In this document: one piece after another, positions 12,672 through 25,991 of the stretch | Layout of the letters: each line of letters opens with the position of its first letter | How positions within the stretch are numbered: position 1 is the first letter of the stretch | Origin: Chromera velia | Taxonomy: Eukaryota; Sar; Chromeraceae | Assembly (NCBI GenBank): GCA_018398765.1 | Contig: JAHBMJ010005182.1 | Coordinates: 64,001 to 128,000, forward strand | Direction: 5' to 3' | DNA length: 64,000 nt | Notes under the pieces: generated by a model | Database searches by the model: none | What the model was told of the DNA's origin: nothing | What the model saw: only the letters and a program-made list of their open reading frames with translations | Program-made: the position numbers and the translations under genes

Positions 12672-15297
12672 TCAGGCCACAACGCGGCGATCCGCATCAC
12701 CGCCCTTCGTGACTACTGCGAACTGCCGACCCTCCCCGGGAAGCACGCTCTGTCAGGACCCATTGCCTCCCATGACTTCGTTGAGTCTGTCCTCATGGCA
12801 AACGCTGGGTGAGTAGGCAGGGGGGAGGGGGGGCACTGAGGAATCGTGCCTGCTGGATGCTGATATTTCTCTCCGTGCATCTCTTTGTCCGGCAACCAGA
12901 TGGTCTTTTCATGAGCTCTTTTGTAGAGAATAGGTGGATGGATGTGTTGTGTTTTCTTCGCTCGATTCTTTCTCCCCCTTTGTTTCGGCCGCATCTTCTC
13001 TCCTGCCTCCTCCGCGCACACGATGACGATGTCATTTTTGGCCTTGCCCGCTTCGCTGGCTCATTGGCTGTCTGGCCGACTGACTCTGCGTGTGTGTGCG
13101 TGCAGGTACGCTGTTCACCTGATGCCTGTCGATTCTGGTTCCTACGAAGAGCTGCCCCCCTCCCTGGTGGATTGGGCAAAGAGAGACTTCAGGTGGTGCC
13201 GGGGGAACTTTCAACATCTCCTCCTCGCGTTCCGTCTCCCTGGATCCAAAATCTCCTTCGGAGGGCGGGCACAGCTTCTGGGGTCCTTCCTTGCCTACGC
13301 ACTCGCGGTCCTCTGGTCAGTCGGCAACATCCCTCCTGCGTGCGTGCCTCCACACACTCTCTCACTCTCTCTGCGTGGGGACAGACGTTTTCTCTTTCAG
13401 AGCTCTCGCAGTCAGTCTGTCTTCAGATCTCTCAGTTGTTCTGTTCTGTTCCGTTCGTACAAACGAAACAGCAAAGCTTTGTTTACAAAAGTAGAAAGAA
13501 CCCAGCTCCCAGCTGTGAACGCAAAGAATGAATCAGTTCTCTATCTCACCTCTCATTGATCAAACTCTGCCTCTCCGCCTCTCCCCTGTCTGCCTGCCTC
13601 TGTGCCTCCCTTTTGCAGGGCCATGCTGATCGTGATTGGAATCCTGTACATCTGGCTGAATGGGGGCTCCTCTCGTATCGTCTCCTCCCCCACTCAGTGG
13701 GAGGATGAGATGTTCAGCCCCGAGAATCTGAGGAGGGCTGCTTTGTGGATGACCGCCTTGTTCCTCTTCGTCCCCCACACTTACGGCACTGTCGAGTCTC
13801 TTCTGGAGCCTGTCGTTGAGGCCTGCGCAGGGCCCCGCAATGTCCTCAAGAAGGCCTGTGGAGGCTTCGGACACCCACTGGCACAGCTTGTCAACACGGC
13901 AGAGAGCGTGCTCCATGCGGCCCTGTACTCCTCTCCCTTGATGGCCTTCCACACAACCTTCCTCTTCCTTCTTGTGGTCAGTTGCGGTGGCTGGACTTCA
14001 CATTTTTTGGGGGGGGGGCGGGGAGGACCAGGGGCACTGGAACTTGATGCTGACTCCTTGCGTGCCGTGGAATGGGTGGGTGCGTGTTGGGTGGCTTTTC
14101 GCTTTCTTTCTGGTCTTCTTGCGCTTTCCTGATGCTCGATAGCAATAGAGTATACGATATGCTGCCTTGTCTTGTCTGCAGGTCGGGAGGAAAAAGTTCA
14201 CGTGGAACACTCAGAACAGAGAGCTGACAAGGATCCCCTTCCTTGAAGCCCTCAGCGCCCAGTGGCCCCTCGTCATTCTGGGGGGACTTGTCTGCACTGC
14301 CATCTTCTGTGCTGTGCATCCCACAACAGCCAACGCACTCGGCGTGGGAGCGGCCCACTCAGAGGATAAAAAGTCGTTGCTCTTGTTTGCAATTATGGTG
14401 GCTGTTCCTGCGATTGGTCTTGTGCTCGCGCCCGTTGTGACGTGGCTGTCCTCCTTTGAGACCCCCCAGGCCGTGAGGAAACTGGACCACTTCAGGTGTC
14501 CAGGAGATGTGGCGGGAGGGGATCTGTTGGAGAGTGGGGAAAAGATTGTCCGTCGTGCAAACCGTTTTGCCTCCGTCACAGCTGGGGCTGCATCGTCGTC
14601 GGCAGGTGCGATGACTGAGGTGCAAAAGGAGTCTGCGTCTGCAGCCGATGCATCGAGCATTCAGTTGAGAGAGAGAGAATCTGCAGAGGCTGTGTGGAAG
14701 CGCACGAAGACCCCCGAGTTTGGTCTGGGGCTCCATCTAGAGTTGAATGGGGGGCGGCCTCGAATGTCCCCCTCCGGCACTTTGCTTGTGCCCCCCCAGG
14801 CCGCCACTCTTCGCGCCTCCAGAATGCAGGTGGTGGACAGCCGCAGCACGCTTGCAGTGCAAGGAGAGGACGCAGACGAAGAAGCGGGAGATGACGACAC
14901 AACCCCCACAGGCACAGGGATTGGCCTTTCGGGTCGTCTGCCTTCGGGTAGTTCTCCGACTTCGTGTGTGCGGGGTGAGGGTCTGGAGTGGAGTAGAAAG
15001 CTGGGGGGTGGGTCGTTTGTAGATAGCAGCAACTCCTCCTCTCCTCCCTCCTCGGGGACCTCTTCGGTTGCCTCTTCCCCCGCACCTCCGCGTGCATACC
15101 CCTCGCCCTGCTGTACCGCTGGAGCCGCCGCGGGGGGGGGGGGCTCTGCATCTGCATCTCCTTCCCTCTGTGCAGCCTCCGATCCTTCAGCAGCAGTCTC
15201 AGAGGCCCTCTCTGGCACCGAAGAACAGGAGGTGTCCCCGAAAAGCCCTGCACGGAAGACGTCCGCGTCCAGCCGGGTTGTTTCCTTCCAAGCTTGA
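10197..15297 (+). CDS. OpgH/MdoH-type glucan glucosyltransferase (GT2), 8 exons
   Basis: Membrane GT2 enzyme related to bacterial glucans biosynthesis glucosyltransferase H, which polymerises UDP-glucose into a beta-1,2-linked backbone. Exons: 10197-10649, 11020-11122, 11253-11644, 11948-12221, 12676-12808, 13106-13315, 13619-13976, 14182-15297. All junctions are GT-AG and phase-consistent, giving 1012 aa. Two N-terminal membrane segments (~118-175) precede the catalytic domain: YNED (192-195), the UDP/metal DSD (338-340), GHNAAIR (408-414), SHDFVE (439-444) and ELPPSLVDWAKRDFRWCRGN (467-486), which carries the R-x-x-R-W form of the QxxRW box. Several further membrane helices follow. The ~250-residue Ser-rich C-terminal tail makes the protein longer than E. 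coli OpgH (847 aa). An upstream in-frame ATG at 10113 lies before a probable leader-intron acceptor, so 10197 is preferred. The eukaryotic product linkage is not known from sequence. Confidence 0.92.
12640..12673 (+). repeat. CTGT microsatellite at an intron 3' end
   Basis: About eight CTGT units run directly into the TTCAG acceptor of OpgH-like exon 5, so the repeat itself forms the polypyrimidine tract. Confidence 0.85.
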
Positions 15298-18200
15298 CAG
15301 ACAAGAAGGGAAGGAAGGACAGGGGGAAGGGATAGGAAAGAAAGTCTCGATCGTCTTTCTTTCCTCTGTCTCTTTTAGGTAGCTCCTGCGGTGTGATGAG
15401 ACGACTCTCTTCTCTTCTGCCTCTTCTGAAATGTGAAAGAAAAAGGAAGAAGAAAACGGAACTGTTTGAATGCGTTTGTGTGCGCGTGTATTTTCTTCAT
15501 GGGATTGTACGTTTGTGGAGAAAAGGAGGAGGTGGTGTAGGAGTCGAAAGAAAAGATCATGCAGGCTCGATCATCTTGTGCGTCCTCAATTCATTTGACG
15601 AAAGTCTTTTTTTCTTTTTGTCCGGAGGCACCAAGAATTCGTTTGAACAATTATTCCTTTCTCTCCTCTCCGTCTTTCCACACCGTTCTGACTGATGGAT
15701 GAATGGATGCACTCTGTGCTCTCTTCCACCCTCCCCTTTTTTCTCTGTCTGTCTGCTTTTTCATCCCACTCCACCGCATCCCTATCATCGTGTGCGATTT
15801 CTTTCTCTTTTTTTTTGTTTCCTGGCGACGAAGTAGAGAAAGAACAAACGCGAGTGCAACCAACTATGTCTCCAATTCCATCGCTTTCTCTTCTTTTTTT
15901 GTTCCGCACCCCTTTTTCTTTCTCGCTTCCTTCTTCTCTCTCTCTGTACGGTGGGCGTTGCGGTTGACGGCATGGAGAGAAGAAGGCAAGACGCAACGGC
16001 TGACAACTCCAGACAGACAAGAAAAGCAAAAAAAAGAGGGTTTGAGCCCGACGCCTCTGCTGTCTTACACAAACACACACTAGACAGACGGAGGCAACAA
16101 GAATCAAAAAATAAAAGAGGGAAAGAATCCGTTTTCATTCACGGCAGGCTCAAACAAATGGAAAGGATTTATGGAACGTTCAACGGACGAAGAAAAAGTT
16201 GGGCAAAGTGCATCTGACGTATGCGTTTTTTCATGATCCATTTCATGACTGGAAGGCAGACGAGCTATCCTGGTGGAGAGTCTTGTCATTGCACTGTATC
16301 GCGCGTGTTCGTTTTTGTTTCTGTGGAAGAGAGCTGAAAGGAGAGGAGAGGAGAAAGCCTGTCTGGGGTACTCCTTGACTCCCTTCACCTCTTTCTTTAA
16401 CCAATCATTTTCCTTGAGAATTGATTGGAGTTTTTTCAAGTCGTTTTAGAGGATGAAAAGTGGAAGCAGGGAAGCAGTAACTGCCCTTTCCTTGCAGACA
16501 AAGAGAAAGAGAGCCAAAAGAGTGGCAAATCTTCCTCTCTGAAGGAAGGAGGGGCAGTCCAATCGATTTGAATCATCCATTTCAGTAAGAAGGTGAAGGA
16601 ACGAAAGAAAAACAAAAGCATCCATCGACTCCTTAGTCTCTTCCCCCTGCCTATGTTGGCGCGCTGTCCCTGAGGGAGGGCAATTGGAAGAAGAGAAAAA
16701 GAGTGAGTTAGTAAGTGTGGTTGATGTGAAAGCATTCAATAGCCAATGGTTAAACGGAAGAAACCGAAAAACTGGAGAAATAGAAACAGCTCCAGAAATA
16801 CAGAAGATCCATCGAGTGGGGACAGCCCTCTCTCTCTCTGTACTTACTGACTCGACGAAGCAAGAGAGAGCCTGATGGAAGGAAGGGATGATTCTGGGAG
16901 GGAGGGTCTAAGCGTTTCTCTTCCCTCAGAAATCAGTCAGTAAGTCTTGTCCGATTTTGATATGTGTGGCGTGTCCTTCCTTTCTTGGTGGCTTCTTTCC
17001 CTTCCCGGAGTGAGGGCTTGACCCCGACTGGTTGGGTTGGCCTTTCACTCACTCACTCACTCACTTACCTTTCCTTAGAGCATGGCTTTGCTGCACTTGT
17101 ACGCTGCTCTGCTGTTGCTGTAGTCGTTAGTTCGTTCTTTTTTGGCGGGGGGTGGGTGACGAGAGGAGGACGCGTAGATGCTTTCTCTCATGCAACCTCG
17201 CCCCTGTCTGCACGTTTGCACACACGTGCGTGTGTGTGTGTGTGTGTGCCATTATGGCCATGCATCCGTGTGTCCGCTGGCCGGCGTTTTGTTCATGACG
17301 TGAATTCCTGTGTTTCTGGACTTTCTTCTTGTGTCAGTATGCAAGTGCCCTTCTGTCCGTCCGACAGCTGTCCGTGGTCCTTTTGTTCTCTACCTCTTCA
17401 ACAACTATATCTTGCAAGAAGAGAAAATGAAACAAACACTATGAAGAGTCATGGAGAGGAGACAGCAAACGGACAGATTACCATTCCTGAGCCGAGGCAA
17501 ACGATTCTTTTCCCTCTGTCTGTGAAATCCGAAAAAGAGTAGTCAAGTCAGTCTGTTAACAGTTTGATCCCTCCCGGGTTCCTCATAACAGAAAAAATTC
17601 GCAAAAGCGATGCAGGATAACCAGCACAAAGAACGGAAAGAAAAAACTGCCGGGTTAACTGGGCAGGCGAGAAGCAACTTATTGAGATTCATGACACACA
17701 ATAAAACCAGCCAATCAACAACAAAGAGCATCCATTTCATGAGGACCGCATGAAAGAGGATGCACTCAAAAGAAGAGAAACCAAGAATTTTCTTTTTTTC
17801 TTGTCTTTTGATTTCCTGAAGTTTTGCCGTCCTTTTTTCTTTGAGCTTGTTCCCGCCCTCTCTCTCTCCCTCCAGCTGTTCAAGTATCTGCCCATAAGGT
17901 TTCAAATCCCTTCCCTCCTCTCTCTCTCTCCTCTCCGTACGCTGCCTTCTTTTTTCTTGGTTTCTGCCTTCTCCCTTTTGTCTGTCAATCTGTTTGAATG
18001 GCTGTGCTGGACCTTGACCCCCTTCCTCTCTCTAATGGCTCAAATGAACGGGAGAAAGCAAAAAAAGGAACATAAAAAAGAGAAGGGGGGGGTTGTTAAT
18101 AGTGGAAGAATGCGGTACATTGATGGTTTCTGAAAGGGCAGATAAAGGAAACCCGGAAGCTTTCTCAAGAAAGGTAATTCGGAAAGAAAATGTGATACGC

Positions 18201-20096
18201 AGACGGAAAGAAAGAATGATGGGAGGCAAGCAAGAAAAGAGAAGAATGCGAAGTCGTGTCGCCGCTGCTGACCGACACTCTTCTTTTCTTTTCTCTTGTC
18301 TTTCTTCTTCTCTGAAGGAAAGATCCGTCGCTCCTTCCTGGCCAAGCTAGCAAACACAGCACTTCGGAGTCTTTGCTTCTTTCTTTTGAGCATGGTCGGC
18401 AGGGAGGCAGGTGACGGGGGCATGAAACGAAAGAAGAAGAGAGAGAAGAGACAAGACGCTGCATGTCCACGTGAAGGGGGAAAAAGGACATGCAGGGGAA
18501 GTAGTTGGAGTATGGCATCATCAAAAAGACGAGACACACGTCAGGAGACCAGGCAAAACTAACGACAGGAGGATACAGAAAAGAAAGAACGAAAAAGCGG
18601 CAAGGGGATGGACAAAAACGGCAAGAGAGAGGAGCACAGCGCCCCCACTTCCCTTGAAAAACGGCAAAGGGGGGGGGTTGAGAAAAAGAGAGACAGGTGA
18701 GCGAACGGAGAGCACAGAAAATCTTTTTGTTTTCTTCCTTCCAGTTTCTTTGTGTCCTTTCTTTCTTTCTTCTGTTGTTTCCCGCTCAGCAGTACAGGCG
18801 CCTCCGTCGGGCGGGCAGGGCAATGGGTGCCGCGACGCACCGGGAGGCAGGCAGGTCTGGTTGTTATCTTTTCACTGACTGCCATGCTCCCTGTCTTCGT
18901 TCCTTTCCTTTCTTCCCGTCAGATGCCTTTTGTCCAATTTTCTTTTCTGCAGCCTTCCCACCTGTCTTCCGGTCTATCGTGTTCGAATGAAACTTCAGCA
19001 AAAGACCGAAATTAAGGGAAGGATGAACCATCAAGGACCGACATTGAAATAAGCGCACAGTCCCTCAACAGCGATTGCTTTTTCTTTGCTTGTTTGTCTA
19101 ATCGGTCGATAAAAACCCGTAAGAGACAAAAAGCAGGAGCACGAATGAATGAAGAAGGGAACCGAAAGCCGGACGGGCCCAGAAGAAAGAAAGAAAGCGA
19201 AAGAGAAATCGGACCGCCGAAATGAGTGCCCAACAAAATCCACAGCGAAAGGACGGTCGGCCTCTCAAGAGAAGTTTTCTTTCTTTCTTGCTTTCTGACT
19301 GACTGGCTGACTCTCTTCTCTGGACTTTCGCTTCTGTCTTTCTGAAAGAATGTGCCTGCCAGAAAGCAAGCAGGAAGGCAGGCGGTTGGTTGATTGCGTA
19401 TGCAACCCGACGAGCACGCGTGCCTGCCTTTCTTCTCCTGTCCCCTCTTTCTCCTTTCCTGCTCTTCCTCCGTTATGAGTTGCGTTCAAGAATAAAGCCG
19501 ATCCTACGGAGTGAACCCAAGCCTGCCAGAAAAAGAAAAAGAAAAACGAAAGCACAGATCAGCCAGTCAAACAGCATCAAGTTCCCCCCAGGATGCCTTT
19601 CTCACCCGAACTCTGCCGTCTGTCTGTTTCTTTGCTTCGATGAAGGTGGTGAGGTTTGGATGGGTGGTCTGGTTGGGATCTCCTGTTCCCTCTAAAGATG
19701 GATGAAGAAAGAAAGAAACAAAGAAAAAAGACCAGGGTGAGTCAGTGAAAGGCCATGAAAAAGGGAGGAGGGGTGTCGAGCAGGCGTCGGCGCCGCGCGC
19801 GCGTCTGTTTCGGTGCTCCGCTTTCCCTCTTGCAACCATGTTTTGTTTTTCTTCTTTGTTCTATGCATACAACTTTTCTTTCTCCCTTATTCAGATCCGC
19901 AGTCTACTTCTCTCCTTATGCACGCAACAGAAAGAAACAAAGGTCTAACTCCACTCCACTCCACTCGCTGCATGCCAGTCAGGTCGCTGCCCGTCCGTCA
20001 AATTGAGGAGGGGGTGGCGAAGCGGAAAAAAAAAAGCTAACAGAACGGTCGAAAGAAAGAACGCGTGTGCTCTCAACGGTGAGAGCAAAAGAGCGG

Positions 20097-20185
20097 GAGA
20101 GCGCTGCGCTGCGCTGCGGATGAATTGAATTCATCATTTTAAAAAAGAGAGCGCTGCGCTGTGGATGAATTGAATTGAATTGAAT
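20097..20185 (+). repeat. Imperfect direct repeat with GCTGC and GAATT runs
   Basis: A unit beginning GAGAGCGCTGCGCTG and ending in GATGAATTGAATT occurs at 20097-20131 and again from 20147. The second copy has one GCTGC fewer and extra TTGAA units. It looks like a small segmental duplication followed by slippage in the internal microrepeats. Confidence 0.7.
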
Positions 20186-21135
20186 TAATAATAAATGAAG
20201 TCCTCCGTCCGTCCAGTCGCTGCAATGTTCAGACGATTGCGTCCGCTGAGTTGGGTTGGAAAAGAAGAAGAAGAAGAAGAAGACAATGCACATGAAAACA
20301 CCATTTTGCTGCTTCTCTCTGTTCTTCTCTCTCCCCCTCCAGTCTCTTCAACGGTTTTGACTCTGCTGTTCTTCTGACTGACTCATTCATTCATTCGTGA
20401 TCTGTGTCAGCAATTTTATGCCATCCTGCAAATAAAAGCAGCATTGTTTCTTCCAACCCTTCATTCATTCGATCGTTGACTCATTCCTTCTCCCTCGACT
20501 TTTCCCCCAATTCAATGATTGACTCCCCTTCTCTTCCAAGATTCCCTTCTATGAGTTTTGGAAGCTCTCTCCGCTTTCCCCCTACTATCTTTTCTTTTCT
20601 GTCTCAAGTGATTGATGCACCTTCGCTCGCATCGTGAGGGTCTTTGTCTGTTTGTCTGTCTGTCTGTGTGCATGAGTGCATGCACGTGGAGTTATCATGC
20701 TTGCTTTGTTTCTTTCTTTTCTTCCTTCGAGTGAAATGATGGATTGATTTCGGTAACAGCAAGAGGGAAATCAAGACGTATCTTATCTGTCTGTCTGGGT
20801 ATCTTCTTTCAGGTTGACGACAAGGGGGGGCAGGGGGGGGGCATGCAAGAAGCGTGTGTGCAGAAGAAATCGGCAAACAGCCGCACACGCGAGAATGAAA
20901 TGGACTCTGTCATGAAAAATGAAAGAAACGAAATTGTGGGGAACGAAAAGGGAGCCAGAGTGTCAGTACAGGTTCATGGTTGCTTCGTATGTATGCACTT
21001 TGTTTTCCATCTGTATCTATCCATCTATCTATCTATATATCTATCTATCTTTCGGTTCTTCCAAACAAATTTGTTTCGGTGAGGGGGGCGTGGGAGCCCG
21101 GCCGGTTTGTGGATTATTTTCTGTCAAGTTACCGG

Positions 21136-21139
<4 letters not shown>

Positions 21140-21174
<35 letters not shown>
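21140..21174 (+). repeat. GT dinucleotide microsatellite
   Basis: About 17 GT units. Other clear arrays nearby are a GGTC array at 21849-21875 and a second GT array at 21924-21952. Confidence 0.95.
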
Positions 21175-21175
<1 letters not shown>

Positions 21176-21921
21176 CGAGACGACAAGAAAGGTTCATTTT
21201 TTCTTTCTTTCTTTGTTCTCATGTTGCTTTGTACAAGTGTGTACGTGCGGTTTCCTCAGATGGGTGGATGGATGGATGGTGTGAATGCAACCGCCAGAGA
21301 ACAAAGCAACGGCAATAATGGCCAGACTGAGAAAGAGACTGCATGGCGGTGAGACGGTAGTTGCGTTGTTAGTCTTCTGTTTGGCTTGTTCTGTTTTCCC
21401 TCTTTCTTTAATTCTTCTTCCTTTCTTTCTCTCTCGTCGCCTTGCTTTCTATTTCGTGGCATGGCGGAATGGCGCGCGCCTCTGTGTGCCTTCGTATCCT
21501 CTTTTTTCTGCTGATCCATCGTTGCTTTTGCATGATATAGAAACTTCCTGTTCTCTTTTTGTTCTGTTCCAGTTCCAAAAAGAACGAAGGGAAGGAATCG
21601 TGAGTGGATGGATGGCTGCGTTCCTGAAGGGCACGAAAAGAGAAATAAGTAAAAGCAGACTCGATGAAATGAAGTGAATGGAGAATGGGAATGGTGATCA
21701 TAGTTGCTTGCCTCGTGGAAAGAATCAGTGAGTTGCAAACATCGAACACGAAATTTCCTTTACAGTTGATTCTTTCGTGTGGTGCCGAATGGAGTGAGTG
21801 CGATCGTCTGTTGGTCTGTGTGTTCGTTCCTTTTTCGTTTTCTCCCTGGTCGGTCGGTCGGTCGGTCGGTCGGTCAATCGTGTGTGTGCGTGCGTTTGCG
21901 CGCGAAAGTGTGCATGTATGA

Positions 21922-21952
<31 letters not shown>

Positions 21953-24900
21953 GACTTTCATTTTCATTTCACTTCCCTTTCTCTTCTCTTCTGCGTATAT
22001 GTTTTCCGCCCCCTCTACGTTTCTGTGTGTGCGTTCGTATTCGTATGTATGTAAGTGCATAGTGAACTTGTTGGGCGGAAGCGCAATTTAAGGCGGTCCA
22101 AAGTTCTTTTGGTTCGTTGATCGGGTGTCTTCGCGATTCGGCAAGTAGATAGGTAGGTAAGTGAGTGAGTGCTTTGTTTCCTTCGTTTTGTCGTGGTGGC
22201 GTGATACATAGAAAGAGCGTGTCCGCTCATGTGCACTCGCCTTCTCCCGTCCCCCTTGGCTGTTTCCCGTTTGTACTCAAGGCTCCCTCTCTGAACTTCC
22301 GTAGGGTCGACTTCGAGGGAGGTGAGTGAGGTATCAAACAGGACCCTGGCCCCTGAGTGTCTGTCTCTGTGAGTCTCTTTCTCTCTTTGTCGATTGGTCT
22401 GTCTTGTCGATAAATCAGTCAGTCAGTCAGTTAAGTCGACTTCCGATGCTTGCTCCCTCCTGACTTTTGAATGCAAGGTTGCTCGGCCAGGAAGTGGGTA
22501 AGTTTATTGTTGCTTATGTGCGCATATGTATGTGTGTACAAGAGAGGTTGACTCGAGACAAGAGAAAAAAGAAGACAGTGCAAACTTTGAAGAAGACAAC
22601 AACAGAGAAAAGAGGAGCAGCTTATTTAAGAGCAGTGGCGCATTCATTCCGAAAGGTTACAAGCTGATCTATCTTCCAGAACTGTAAAGACAAAAAAGAA
22701 AAGAGTGACAGACAGACACAGGTGGGAGGGAGGGCAGATGTATGTCAGAGGGTTCACTTTCATTCAATTAGTCAGTCAGACAATCCGTTCCTTTCCCTTT
22801 CCGTCTTTCTTCCTTCCTCTCTTCCCTCCTCCAGCGTTGGGCGGTTGAGTGGAGCTTCAAAAGAAGCACCCCCCCCCGCATGCACTGAAGGAGATTCCAA
22901 AAGAAGGATAAAATGCGAAGAGAATTCCCAAATGTTAACTCTGTTTGGATGCCCGGAAGGAAAAAGAAGGGAGGGAAAGAAAGAGAACGGCAGGCAAACA
23001 CTGACAAAGGAAGGAAAGAGAGATGACAAGACCAGTCAGTTGGAGGTTCGTGGGTGCACAACCTTTTTTCAAGTCGCCCCCCTTCTCCACTCACTCACTC
23101 ACTCGCTCACTGCCCCAATCGCTGCTTTCCCATATGATCATTCGATCATGAGGTTCCGTTCTTCGACAGCCACCTCGTCGTTATCTTGCCTTCAAAGCCC
23201 TTTCCCCTAGTAGCCTCAACTATCCTCCCCCCCCCCCTTCTCCCTTCATTTCCTCCCTCTCCCTTGTTCGATACAGAAAGAAAGAGCATGAACGCATTTC
23301 CCTTTCCATAGCTTCCCTTCAGCAATCGAATTGCAGGTTGTTGCAGACGTTGTGGGAAGGGAGGGCACCCTTCTTTCTCTTTCTTTGCAATGGCGAATTT
23401 GGGTTGGGATTCCTTCCTTTTCAATCTCCCTTCGCAGTACATCAACACGTTTGTTGTCGTTTTTTCGGTTTCTCCTTTCCCCCCCTCTCACCTCTCATCC
23501 CCCTCTTCCGCTGTGCACTCACTCCGCTACCCCTTCCTTCTCTTCTCTTTTTCTTACCGGAGTCAGGCCTTTCACACAGAAAGCTAGTGACGTTCCTTCC
23601 TTCGGCCCTTTTCCATCCGCGCGCATCCCTTTTTTCCCCTGATGGTTGTGCTGACTCAAATTAAACAGAAGAAAGAAAGATAAAAAAGGAGCAGGCAGAC
23701 CTTTGAAAGAAGACCACATCAATCGAATCAATCGAAGGGAATTAATTCATTGCGGATGGGGTGGGATCCACCGATCGTGACTGTCTGTGACCATCGAGCT
23801 CTGTCTACAAATTGTACTCTCCCACCAAGCAAGCAAGCAAGGAGACTCAGCAGCAGCAGTAGCAGAAAAGATGGGTATGTAACTGTCATCTTGGCTCGTC
23901 GCTTTCTTGTCGTCCTCAGGTCCGCCGACAAAAGAGGAAATGAGGCAAGGGATAGAGATCAACGATTAGAAAAAAGCAAGTGTGCACGGATCAAACTCTC
24001 TTCCCTTCTCCAAACCCAGCTGGAGTGTCACTGATTCCTTCCGTTGCCTCACCCTGATTCTGTACTCGAAAGAAAGAAAAACGCAGATCGATCAATCAAT
24101 TGGGAGATGAGGACAGCACAAGAAGAAGAGAGAGAGTGGAACAGACGTTCCTTATGGATGTTGGTCGACACGGCGGTAGCAGCGGCAAGGTCAGATACAG
24201 GAACACAAAAGCTGCACGTCCTTTTCTTCAGTCCTCTTTTCCCATACGGTTTAGAGAGATTTGAGAGGGAAGCAAGGCGGGAGGGGGGAGGCACAAAACA
24301 AAGTTCACGGTGGCCGATCAAAGAAAGAAATGCCACTCACCTAGTAGCAATGCAGCCATTGGGCTGCTGTTTTGTCTTGTTGGTCTGTTTTATTGGTGTC
24401 ATTGTTTGTGTCCGAATGGCTGTATGCCTGTGTGTGTCACTGTTGCGTGTGCGTGTGTTGTCAGCTGGCGAGTGCCCTGCATGTCGACTGAGTGAGTGAA
24501 CAAGTGGAGTGAGTGACTGATTGATCATTTGGCTTGGTTGTCGTTTCGTTGAGTTGATGGATGGGTCAAGTGGACCTATCCGCCCGACGATGCCCTTCCT
24601 TCCCTTCTTTCTTTCTTTATTCCCTTTTTCCTTTGCTTCATCGATGCCTTCCCCTTGGTTGGAGTCGTGCGGGAAAAACGGAAAAAACGAAACTAAGAGA
24701 GAAGCTTCCAAGAGGGATAAAAAGAGACGACAAGAAGGAAGGAAAATTCTCCCATGATCTTCAGACGCCTACACACGGACAAACCGATCTGTCTGGGCAC
24801 TGACTTACTGACTCCACTTGGAGTCGGGAGAAAATGAAATCAAACGAGATGGGTTATGGGTCGTTCGGCCGGCCGTGTCATCTGGTCGAGGGGCTTTCAG

Positions 24901-25675
24901 AAAGGCCCAAAACGGCCGTGTTCTCGCACATCGACTAGCTCACTCAAAGTCAAGGACAGACTCACTCACTCACTCGTAGACTCACTCGACAAACGACATG
25001 ATTCGACGCAACGGACGGATGGATCGTTCGTCCTCTTCTGTCTGTGTTGATGGATCGGTCGATCGATCTTCTTCCTTCCACCTATCCGTTCATCCATCCA
25101 TCCATCCACCCACATCCATCCTTTCATCCATCGCATATCATCCATATATCTCTCTCATCTGACCATGGTGGTGTGTGCGTGGTTGTTGTTCTGACATGAC
25201 AGTACGTCACGCCCGCCCCTTGTTCCTCCCTCCATTCCCTCAAGTAAGTCGCTTTGTTTGTTTGTTTGTTGAGTTTGTTGACCTGACAGATCGAGGCCTG
25301 TCTGTCTGTGTCTGCGTTCCTAGTTGCCTACCATGCAGAATGTGTGCTTGCATGCATCACTATATGACTGTGTCATGGTCCTTCTCCCTTCATGCAAATA
25401 TTGCAAGCAAGTCGACCGACTATGATGCGTGTGTGCATGTGAAATGAAAAGACGATCTGTCTGTCTGATTGGATTCAGTTATTGACCGAGTTCATCAAGT
25501 CACTGGGTGGCTGCATGCGTGCATGGGCTTTCGCAAGACGTTGGAGTGATTGAATGTGACTGGTCTGCTGACGTAAGTTTGTTTGAACCGCTGTTGCATG
25601 CAATGCTGCGTGGCTCTGTAGATGGAACAATAAACTTCTTATATTCAGTTGTTAATAGTTGTTAAGCGTGTAGTA

Positions 25676-25790
25676 CATATATCATTTAAGAGTTACGGAA
25701 TAAATTTAGTAACTGGAGGGGGGTTGGCCCCCTGAAGTTACGAATAGTTACGAAAAAAAAGTAAAGTACAACTTTGTAACTCTAGTATGA
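25676..25790 (+). repeat. Dispersed AT-rich repeat with GTTAC motifs and a G/C hairpin
   Basis: Starts with ATATATCATTTAAGAGTTA, also present in inverse orientation at 36459-36477. It contains several GTTAC/GTAAC motifs around a G-run/C-run hairpin (about 25716-25733). The same layout of end motif, GTTAC motifs and G/C hairpin occurs in the second copy near 36340-36480, so the two are probably members of one short non-autonomous family. Exact ends were not found. Confidence 0.5.
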
Positions 25791-25991
25791 AAGTACAGTA
25801 GGAAGTAGCACAGGAACGATCAAAACACTAGTGGTGAAGCTATAGACATCAATGTGACATCATTGTTTTACAAGGCAGACACGCATCGCAGTATACTTAT
25901 AGTGATCTACTATCCCTTTTCTTATAGGCGGACACACACTACTTTTTTGTACAGTTCTTCGCGAAACTCTGTCATGCATCTCCGAGTCCCC

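Larger units (their letters stand above)
15298..25640. other. About 10 kb without a supported gene
   Basis: No frame in this interval shows a recognisable domain, and I could not assemble exons whose phases and splice sites agree. Content is pyrimidine or purine tracts and tetranucleotide repeats on both strands, similar to the introns of the neighbouring genes. Isolated exon-like pieces exist (for example a short open piece after a CTCAG acceptor at about 18789) but nothing links them. The first few hundred bases should include the 3' untranslated region of the glucosyltransferase gene. The last part, near 25600, grades into AT-rich transposon DNA. Confidence 0.5.

Noticed and set aside
14661-15304. 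Minus-strand frames of 185 and 242 codons over the glucosyltransferase tail
   Set aside because: Shadows of the Ser-rich coding exon 8 on the opposite strand; no splice signals or domains.
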